Of a stretch of DNA of 39,807 nucleotides, positions 15,872-22,717 are shown one piece after another. The notes beneath the pieces are model-generated. The model ran no database searches, was not told the DNA's origin, and saw nothing but the letters and a program-made list of their open reading frames with translations. This DNA is from CAYNTC01 sp964432925 (GTDB taxonomy: Bacteria > Planctomycetota > Phycisphaerae > Sedimentisphaerales > Anaerobacaceae), in assembly GCA_964432925.1 (NCBI GenBank), contig CAYSPM010000007.1, positions 1 to 39,807 on the forward strand. Direction: 5' to 3'. The first letter of the stretch is position 1. Every line of letters begins with the position of its first letter. Position numbers and translations under genes: made by a program.

Positions 15872-17164
15872 ATGCCTGTTTTTCAGTATACAGCACTGGA
15901 CTCACAGGGGTTGGAAATAAAGAATGAGGTTGAAGCCCTCAGTGAGAAGGAGGCGATAAGCAAGATACGGAACATGGGATATTTCCCGACGAAGGTTCGC
16001 TCGCGAGCTGCAGGAAAGGCAGCGGTTAAAGCTGCTGCGAAACCGAAACGCAGGCGAGGTGCCGGCGGCAAGGTCAAGGTTAAATATTTAACACAGTTTG
16101 CCAGACAACTTTCTACGCTTCAGGATGCGGGTTTGCCTATTTTGCGTTCGTTGCGTATCTTACAAGAACACCAGAAATCGGGAACGTTCAAGAGGGTCAT
16201 CGGTTACGTCGCCGATGATATTGAAGGAGGTTCAACACTATCAGAGGCGATGGCCAAGTCCCCAAGAACTTTTGATCGGTTATTTGTGAACATGGTGGCG
16301 GCTGGCGAGGCCGGCGGTGTGCTGGACTTGATCCTGGCACGTGTGGCTGACTTCAAAGAAAGTGCCATGAAGCTCAAGTCTCGTGTCAAAAGCGCGATGA
16401 TATATCCGCTTGTTGTTTTGAGCGCGGCGTTTCTCATTCTTCTTGGGTTAATGAAGTTTGTGATACCACAGTTTGAGACTGTGCTTACAGAGATGCTTCA
16501 AGGTCAGGAGTTGAACAGAATGACCAGGACGGTACTGGGGATAAGCAGTTGGATCGCGTACGGACCAGATTGGGCGCCCGAGATTTATGGTGTACGGATA
16601 GGGGGTTGGGCGGTTTTGTTGGCGATGCCGTTTCTGATTGTTTTTCTGATTAGAGGTGCCAAGCAGTTTCGCCCTGGCAGGTTAGTTCTGGATACTATCA
16701 AGTTGAGATTGCCGGTCATGGGTCAGTTAACAAATAAGGTTGCTATTACAAGATGGACGAGAACGCTTGGGACGCTTATCAGTGCCGGTGTTCCGATACT
16801 GGATGCGCTGAATGTTACACGTGAGACAGCGGGCAACGAGGTTTACGCCAACATGTTAGCGAGTGTTCACAATTCGATCCGGCAGGGCGACACGTTCGCA
16901 GGTCCGTTGCGGCAGTCAAAGACGGTGGATTTGATCGTATCTAATATGGTTGCGGTAGGTGAGGAAACCGGTGATCTGGACAAGATGCTACTGAAGGTAG
17001 CGGACAACTACGACGAGCAGGTGGAGGTGCTGGTAGGGTCGATGATGTCACTTCTTGAGCCGATCATGATTCTTGGGCTGGGCAGCGTTGTAATGCTCAT
17101 TGTTATGTCAGTGTTTTTACCGATGATCCAGGTTATTTCAGGGTTAAGCTCCACTGCGAGTTAA
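15872..17164 (+). CDS. pilC: Inner-membrane assembly platform protein PilC/GspF
   Basis: Polytopic membrane protein that couples the cytoplasmic ATPase to pilin assembly. The 430 residues begin with the PilC-type N-domain (VFQYTALDSQGLEIKNEVEA, EKEAISKIRNMGYFPTKV), then a basic linker rich in Ala/Lys/Arg. Two T2SSF repeats follow: the first at about 70-190 (LTQFARQLSTLQDAGLPILR, MVAAGEAGGVLDLIL), the second at about 285-400 (ITRWTRTLGTLISAGVPILDAL, MVAVGEETGDLDKML). Membrane segments are at about 182-202, 248-266 and 395-418. It is the only platform protein in the window, so both PilB ATPases and PilT presumably share it. Confidence 0.94.
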   Translation: MPVFQYTALDSQGLEIKNEVEALSEKEAISKIRNMGYFPTKVRSRAAGKAAVKAAAKPKRRRGAGGKVKVKYLTQFARQLSTLQDAGLPILRSLRILQEHQKSGTFKRVIGYVADDIEGGSTLSEAMAKSPRTFDRLFVNMVAAGEAGGVLDLILARVADFKESAMKLKSRVKSAMIYPLVVLSAAFLILLGLMKFVIPQFETVLTEMLQGQELNRMTRTVLGISSWIAYGPDWAPEIYGVRIGGWAVLLAMPFLIVFLIRGAKQFRPGRLVLDTIKLRLPVMGQLTNKVAITRWTRTLGTLISAGVPILDALNVTRETAGNEVYANMLASVHNSIRQGDTFAGPLRQSKTVDLIVSNMVAVGEETGDLDKMLLKVADNYDEQVEVLVGSMMSLLEPIMILGLGSVVMLIVMSVFLPMIQVISGLSSTAS

Positions 17165-17194
17165 AAAACTAACGTTTAGTACAAGGAGAAGAAA

Positions 17195-18097
17195 ATGAAT
17201 CCAATTATCAACAAATCCAAAAGCAAGGGGGCATTTACGATTGTCGAATTGCTGACGGTGATGAGCATCATTGTGATTCTCATAGGCCTTCTTCTGCCAT
17301 CGCTGAATAAGGTCAGGCGATATGCAAGGATGGTGAGGCAGAAGGCTCAGTTCCACAGCATCGAGGCAGCCATGGAGTTGTTTTTAAATGAGAATGATGA
17401 TTATCCCACGTCGAGCGCATTGGATGGGTCAACCACTGGCGGTGGTGTACCATACTGCGGTGCGATGAAGCTTAGCGAAGCTATGATGGGGCAAGATATG
17501 CTTGGTTTTCACCCGGATTCGCGTTTTCGAAGAGACGGTACGATAGATGGCACAGCAGCAACTCAGCTATATGGGCTTTCTGAGGGTGATCCGCGTTATG
17601 TCGACAACTTATTGGCAAGAAAAGGGCCGTATTTGCAGCTTGAGAATGCAAGTGCGTACGAGTTAGGGGATCTGTATGATGATACAGGTTCTCTTCCCGG
17701 TGATATGTTCGTGTTGTGTGATGTGTATGCGCGAGTGAGAAATCTTGGTCCCGAAGGCGAATCAAAGGTTGGTATGCCCATACTATACTATAAGGCAAAT
17801 ACATCAAGCAGCCTGCATGATGCGACGATTGCATCGACGCGTACAGATGATATGGGTAACATATATAATTATTGGGACAACCAAGACTTGATTCTCTTGC
17901 AAAAGCCAGGTGATACGAGTGGAACCGATCATAGGCTTGCAGATCCAGAGCGGTTCTATAAGAATACCAGGAACGACAAGATTACAACAACATCGAGACC
18001 TTACAGAGTGGAGTCTTACATTCTCATTTCCGCCGGTTTTGATGGAGAGTATGGGACGTCTGACGATGTGTGCAATTTTGACTGGAAGTATCAGTAG
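17195..18097 (+). CDS. GspG-like major pseudopilin, enlarged (paralogue 1)
   Basis: Type II secretion / pilin-family subunit. The prepilin peptidase site is G12|A13 in KSKGAFTIVELLTV, with glutamate at +5 and a hydrophobic helix to about residue 35. At 300 residues it is about twice the length of a typical GspG. The globular part shares YCGAMKLSEAMMGQDMLGFHP, RKGPYLQLENASAYEL and GMPILYYKANTSS with the next gene. The C-terminus, ILISAGFDGEYGTSDDV, resembles the Asp-rich calcium loop of GspG (SAGPDGxxGTxDD). AAGGAG precedes the ATG. It is probably a structural subunit of a pseudopilus or short fibre exported across the inner membrane. Confidence 0.88.
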   Translation: MNPIINKSKSKGAFTIVELLTVMSIIVILIGLLLPSLNKVRRYARMVRQKAQFHSIEAAMELFLNENDDYPTSSALDGSTTGGGVPYCGAMKLSEAMMGQDMLGFHPDSRFRRDGTIDGTAATQLYGLSEGDPRYVDNLLARKGPYLQLENASAYELGDLYDDTGSLPGDMFVLCDVYARVRNLGPEGESKVGMPILYYKANTSSSLHDATIASTRTDDMGNIYNYWDNQDLILLQKPGDTSGTDHRLADPERFYKNTRNDKITTTSRPYRVESYILISAGFDGEYGTSDDVCNFDWKYQ

Positions 18098-18300
18098 CTG
18101 CAGCGCCGAGGGCAGTTAATAGGATGAATTAATTAAGTGTGTGTCAGCGTTTTGGTTGTGATTTATGGGTAATAGTTGCTGCGAGTTGAACAATTCTTAA
18201 AGTGGTTTTGAGCATAGCGGTTGGATAAAGGGTATTGCATCGGTGCTGAACGGTTTGACTGCTGGATTAGCAATATTAACGAGAGAATTTTTGAAAGAGG

Positions 18301-19194
18301 ATGGCTGTGGCGCGTAAGAGGACAGGCTTAACAATTATGGAGTTGATAACGGTCATTGCGATAATTGCGCTATTAGTTGGGTTGCTGATACCTGCTTTGA
18401 ATTCGGTGCGCAATGTCGCGAAAGGGACGAAGCAAAAAGCGCAGTTTACTACGATTGAACTGGCTCTTGCTGCGTTCAAGAATGACTATGGTGATTATCC
18501 GCCGTCGGAATGGTGGGCACCTCCACCGGCAGCAACGGGTCTACGTGATTACTGCGGTGCACAGAAACTTGCTGAGGCGCTTCTTGGCTGGGATCTGATG
18601 GGATTTCACCCCGACTCGGACTGGCGGGCTGATGGAATGAATGGAAAATCATATTGGGTAGGTGGGGTGGAATATGCAGCCGGTTCTTACTTTTTCTATA
18701 ATCCCGACAGCGGAATCGATATGAGTAAGAGAAAAGGACCTTACCTTGAGCTGGCGACCACAAGTGCTTTTACACTGACCGAGCTGTTTGGCGTTGGTCT
18801 AACCGATCCACTTCGGGGCGACAGATATGTGATTTGTGATTCCTTTGGCATTAAAAAGATCAATCTTGCAAACAGCGAGACAGTAACGGCTGGCACGCCA
18901 ATTCTTTATTATAGAGCGAATACATCCAGTAAAAATATGGTTAATGATCCTACCGCGTTTGAACAGAATATCTACAATGTTCGAGATAACGCTCCTCTTG
19001 TGGGGCTTGGTAGGGTCAAGGATAGCGAGCAACACCCTCTTGTTGATCCGGCTGTTTTCTATTCGTCAGAAGGCGGCGTAATCGACCCAAAAGTGACGGC
19101 AAGACCGTGGCCTTATCGACCTGGCTCATACATACTAATCTCAGCAGGCCCGGACGGTTTCTACGGGACGGGCGACGATATCCGCAATTTTTAG
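18301..19194 (+). CDS. GspG-like major pseudopilin, enlarged (paralogue 2)
   Basis: Second large pseudopilin, 297 residues, clearly paralogous to the gene before it. The cleavage site is G9|L10 in RTGLTIMELITV with glutamate at +5. Shared blocks are DYCGAQKLAEALLGWDLMGFHPDS, KRKGPYLELATTSAF, GDRYVICDSFG and GTPILYYRANTSS, and it ends with ILISAGPDGFYGTGDDIRNF. ATG 18301 directly abuts AAAGAGG, leaving no spacing; GTG 18307, two codons in, has a six-base spacing and may be the real start. The 203-base gap before it holds no recognisable gene. Gene duplication within the cluster is the simplest origin. Confidence 0.88.
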   Translation: MAVARKRTGLTIMELITVIAIIALLVGLLIPALNSVRNVAKGTKQKAQFTTIELALAAFKNDYGDYPPSEWWAPPPAATGLRDYCGAQKLAEALLGWDLMGFHPDSDWRADGMNGKSYWVGGVEYAAGSYFFYNPDSGIDMSKRKGPYLELATTSAFTLTELFGVGLTDPLRGDRYVICDSFGIKKINLANSETVTAGTPILYYRANTSSKNMVNDPTAFEQNIYNVRDNAPLVGLGRVKDSEQHPLVDPAVFYSSEGGVIDPKVTARPWPYRPGSYILISAGPDGFYGTGDDIRNF

Positions 19195-19231
19195 CAATTA
19201 AGCTGCTACCCTCATTTCACAGAGCAAGCTT

Positions 19232-19903
19232 ATGACTATGAAAAGTCATAGAGGTAAATACGGCCTGACACTTGTGGAGATGCTGGTTGTCTTGGCGATT
19301 ATTGTAATTCTGGCTGCGATTGTAGCGAGTGTTGCATCTCGAATTAACAACCAGGGCAAAGAAAGACTTGCTAAAAGTACTATTGAGATTCTATGTACTG
19401 CTTTGGAGCAATTTCATGATTACGAATATAGCTATTCGGGATCATATTTAGGTTTCGATTTTCCCTTGGACTGCAACGATTTTTCGGCTGATGTGCTTCA
19501 AAGCACATTACGGGACGCTTTGGGAGCAGGTGGTGTCACGATTACCGGAGGTGTTCACGAGCCGAGTTATTCGGGAAGCGAAGCATTGTATTTCTTTTTG
19601 AGCATGGTTCCGCAGTGCAAGCAGATTCTGGATAGGATTGATAGGTCTTTAGTAACCAGTGAAGATTCGAATGGCAATAGATTGAAAATTGTAATTGACG
19701 GTAGAGAGTATCCTTTATTTAGGGTTGTGGACCCTTGGCCTGTGAAGGGTCAAAAAAGCAGGGTGGGCACGGTGCTGCAATATGACTATTACGATGAGAA
19801 GGTTGTTCCTCCTAACCTTGCTGAGGTGAGGAGTTTTCCAGTGCTTCGTTCAGCCGGTCCGGATGGTAAATTTGGCACGAGTGATGATATAAGCAGCAAG
19901 TGA
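19232..19903 (+). CDS. GspG-like pseudopilin (paralogue 3)
   Basis: Third subunit, 223 residues. The prepilin site is G11|L12 in KYGLTLVEMLVV with glutamate at +5, followed by an isoleucine/valine-rich helix. The middle does not share the FHPDS block of the other two but has SEALYFFLSMVPQCKQILDRID. The C-terminus repeats the family Asp-rich loop, VLRSAGPDGKFGTSDDIS. An internal ATG at codon 3 is an alternative start. It may have a different structural role from the two large subunits, for example a minor or adaptor subunit. Confidence 0.85.
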   Translation: MTMKSHRGKYGLTLVEMLVVLAIIVILAAIVASVASRINNQGKERLAKSTIEILCTALEQFHDYEYSYSGSYLGFDFPLDCNDFSADVLQSTLRDALGAGGVTITGGVHEPSYSGSEALYFFLSMVPQCKQILDRIDRSLVTSEDSNGNRLKIVIDGREYPLFRVVDPWPVKGQKSRVGTVLQYDYYDEKVVPPNLAEVRSFPVLRSAGPDGKFGTSDDISSK

Positions 19904-19942
19904 GAGAATAAATAATTTTATTCTACACAGTTGCTGCTATCC

Positions 19943-20788
19943 ATGGCGATGAAAGCAATAAAGGCACAACAAGGTCTTACACTAATAGAGATGACGGTTG
20001 TCATTGCGGTGATCGTTCTGCTTGTGGGTCTGGGGCTGCCGGCGGTACGGGCGTTTTTTAGTGCGTTTGAATCTGAAGGTGCTGCCAAGAGTATGATAAG
20101 CGCAGCGTTGACGTCGGCGCGTGCTATAGCAGCGAAGAATCAGCGATACGCGGGCATTAGATTTCAGACAGATCTGCATGGGCGGCAGTACATGGTCTTG
20201 GTAATTCAAGAACCCGACATGCTGGCGTGGGGCTTTTGCGCGGCCAAGGGTGCTAAGCCGGTAAAACTGCCGGAGTCGATAGGAGTAACGGATTTTACAA
20301 TTGTGACCAGTCGAAACACGGTTAATCCTATAAACTCTCAGGAGATTAGGCTTGATGATCCTGCACTTGGAGGGGATGGTCTTATTAACGAACCTTTTGA
20401 GGTCATAGACACAACTACATTTTCTATCGTTTTCTCTCCGAGTGGGAAGCTCGTGGTTCATGGCGTCCAGGTCAGAAATAGAGATGGTTATGTTGATAGT
20501 GCTTCCAATAGGGGTATTAGCAGTGACGATATTTTCAATAAAAAGGCCCAAGTGGATGCAGGGATCGGAATGTTTTATCAGGATGATTATTTTGGTGCTT
20601 CCTGGAGCATGTATTCGAACCTCGGGTTAGGGCCGGAGCCGAGCCGAAAGAGTTTTGTTGTTTATAAAAAAGACAAATTCGAGCAGGCCTACGAAAAGGG
20701 AAGTGCCTGGTCGGATTATCTTGTGATGTTGACCAATGAAATAGCTTATGTCAGTCCTCATACAGGGACACTGATATCAACGGATTGA
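19943..20788 (+). CDS. GspH/FimT-like minor pseudopilin
   Basis: Minor pseudopilin of the GspH/FimT type, part of the tip complex that starts pseudopilus assembly. I chose the ATG at 19943 over an upstream TTG. The peptidase site is G11|L12 in AQQGLTLIEMTVVIAV, glutamate at +5. The next region, EGAAKSMISAALTSARAIAAKNQRYAGIRF, is the GspH signature (helix with SARAxAxxxQR). The remaining 180 residues are longer than in most GspH proteins and not assignable. It lies 39 bases after the third GspG-like gene, consistent with the G-H-I-J-K order of secretion operons. Confidence 0.86.
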   Translation: MAMKAIKAQQGLTLIEMTVVIAVIVLLVGLGLPAVRAFFSAFESEGAAKSMISAALTSARAIAAKNQRYAGIRFQTDLHGRQYMVLVIQEPDMLAWGFCAAKGAKPVKLPESIGVTDFTIVTSRNTVNPINSQEIRLDDPALGGDGLINEPFEVIDTTTFSIVFSPSGKLVVHGVQVRNRDGYVDSASNRGISSDDIFNKKAQVDAGIGMFYQDDYFGASWSMYSNLGLGPEPSRKSFVVYKKDKFEQAYEKGSAWSDYLVMLTNEIAYVSPHTGTLISTD

Positions 20789-20795
20789 TTAACTT

Positions 20796-21569
20796 ATGAT
20801 AGGCAGGCTACAACATAATGGTTTTTCTCTCATGGAGACGTTGTTGGCGGTTGGTGCGCTTGCGATCGGGCTGCTCTTTGTAGGTGGGACATTTCTTACA
20901 GGTATTCACTTTTCCATTATTTCGACTGAGCGGACTATCGCTGCAGTAGCGGCTGAGGAGGCCTTTGCAAAGATAAGACTGTATGGTATTGACTTCAATG
21001 ATCCAGATCTGACAACCGATCAGCTTACAGTTTTTAAAGCGCCAACACTCATCCCAGACAATGAGCTTATGTATCCTTCAGACGCGGCGCCCATGTCGCA
21101 GAAACAGTACTGCTGGGCTGCTCTTTGCAGGCGGATCAGCCAGGATAGCAGACTCATACAGGTGACTGTTCTTATCAGTAGAAAAGCTGGCAGCAGCACA
21201 CAATACTGGTGCAGGCAAAGTTCGAGTGGTTGGCCTGGGCTCGAGCAGATTTCCTTGCCTTGGCCGATTCTTGTGAGTGTTACGCGAGACGCAGCACACA
21301 ATGCGAATGAGCTCTCGATAAGTGATGCTGTAGCGTCTGATGGCGTTGATGAGAGGACTTTCATTAATGATGGTAGCATAATAATAGATAACATGACAGG
21401 CCAGATATACCGTGTTCTGGAACGACGTGCGGATCAGCCCGACAGGATTGTACTTGACAGGCCGTGGCAGGGGGGGATCACGGATGGTTGGGTATGGGTA
21501 GTTTCGCCGCCGGTTGGCAGGGGTAGTAATCCGTGCATAGCAGTCTATCAGAGGGTAATCAGATTTTAG
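20796..21569 (+). CDS. GspI/PilV-like minor pseudopilin
   Basis: A 257-residue pilin-like protein placed where GspI is expected. The cleavage site is G9|F10 in QHNGFSLMETLLAVGALAIGL, with glutamate at +5 and the METLLA motif typical of GspI/PilV. EEAFAKIRLYG follows the helix, like the A-x-x-x-A...R region of GspI. The rest is beta-rich, with several tryptophans, and not recognisable. It starts seven bases after the GspH-like stop, and its own stop is immediately followed by the ATG of the next gene, so translation is probably coupled. Confidence 0.82.
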   Translation: MIGRLQHNGFSLMETLLAVGALAIGLLFVGGTFLTGIHFSIISTERTIAAVAAEEAFAKIRLYGIDFNDPDLTTDQLTVFKAPTLIPDNELMYPSDAAPMSQKQYCWAALCRRISQDSRLIQVTVLISRKAGSSTQYWCRQSSSGWPGLEQISLPWPILVSVTRDAAHNANELSISDAVASDGVDERTFINDGSIIIDNMTGQIYRVLERRADQPDRIVLDRPWQGGITDGWVWVVSPPVGRGSNPCIAVYQRVIRF

Positions 21570-22709
21570 ATGCGCAGAATGAGAAGGGCGTTTACTCTAA
21601 TCGAGCTTATCGTGGCGATGGGGATACTGGCAATGATGTTTTCCTTTGCCAGTGTGATTTTTAAGGTGAGCATAGATTCTCATCGCACGGCTATCGCCAA
21701 TGCTGAGATTATGCAGAAGTTGCGGACTATTACAGACCAACTTGATGCGGACTTGAGGGGTCTGTGCAAGGATGGCGAGATTTTTGTAACGTGGACGGCC
21801 AGCTATGATAACGACCTCGGTAGATATGTCAGGTTCGATCGGATTATGTTTTTCTCTAGCGGCGACTTTCAGTCCTATGGGACCAGTCCAATGGTTCGCG
21901 GCAATGTTGCAAGAATATGCTATATGCTGGCAAAGAATGCAGAAGGAAAAAGAGCAAGCGAATTTACCGACTTAAGCGCAACTGCACGAGGGCAGCAACA
22001 AAGACAGCAGGACCGGAGAGAACGAGTACTTGCGAGGACGCAGCATATATTGACTGCTGAGACGGACCCTGAGTTCGTTGATTTTCTAAGTCCTGTGACC
22101 ACCACGCGAAGTAATGAAGAATGGTTTCAGTGGAACAACGTACGCGAATATGAAATCACTTCATTGGAGGGATGGAAGTATATACCCTGGGATGAACTGG
22201 CAAGTGAGCCAAATGCGCCGATTAAACGAAATATACTTTCTGTTATCACCGATATTGTTATCAAAGACGTCGGTGCTGACCACGTCCCAGTAAGTGCAAA
22301 GGTAAGAGGAGCAACCGTGGATACGAGGGACCCGGATTCGTTACACATGCTGCTATGTGAGGGTGTCGGTGAGTTTAAGGTTCAGGGCTGGTACGATGCC
22401 GAGCAACGATGGGTACCTGAGGTTGACCCAAATGGTGATGGCAGTTTGGCGGATAGCGATTTCTGGCTGGATTCATCGGGCGAGAGACTTGATCCTGAAG
22501 CTGTTCCGGGTGTGTTGTACCCTTATCCTCCTTACGGAGGAGTGAGTATACACGATATAAACTATGACCCAAACGAGGTTGACCGGGCGCATTTTGATGC
22601 AATTCCGGGGCTTGGGCGTGCGCTTAAGTTCACTTTTACGTTGTATGACTCAAAAGGAATTATAGAGGGGAGAAGGATATTTACGCATATCGTTTACTTA
22701 GGTGATTGA
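21570..22709 (+). CDS. GspJ/PilW-like minor pseudopilin with Ala at -1
   Basis: A 379-residue minor pseudopilin in the GspJ slot. The N-terminus MRRMRRAFTLIELIVAMGIL has the usual F-T-L-I-E sequence, but the residue before the cut is alanine rather than glycine. The segment IANAEIMQKLRTITDQLDADLRGL matches the GspJ/PilW pattern of a helix leading to a D-x-x-x-L motif. There is a glutamine/arginine-rich stretch around residues 140-155 (ARGQQQRQQDRRER). It begins directly after the previous stop codon and overlaps the region before the GspK-like gene, confirming a single operon. Confidence 0.84.
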   Translation: MRRMRRAFTLIELIVAMGILAMMFSFASVIFKVSIDSHRTAIANAEIMQKLRTITDQLDADLRGLCKDGEIFVTWTASYDNDLGRYVRFDRIMFFSSGDFQSYGTSPMVRGNVARICYMLAKNAEGKRASEFTDLSATARGQQQRQQDRRERVLARTQHILTAETDPEFVDFLSPVTTTRSNEEWFQWNNVREYEITSLEGWKYIPWDELASEPNAPIKRNILSVITDIVIKDVGADHVPVSAKVRGATVDTRDPDSLHMLLCEGVGEFKVQGWYDAEQRWVPEVDPNGDGSLADSDFWLDSSGERLDPEAVPGVLYPYPPYGGVSIHDINYDPNEVDRAHFDAIPGLGRALKFTFTLYDSKGIIEGRRIFTHIVYLGD

Positions 22710-22717
22710 TCGTTGTT

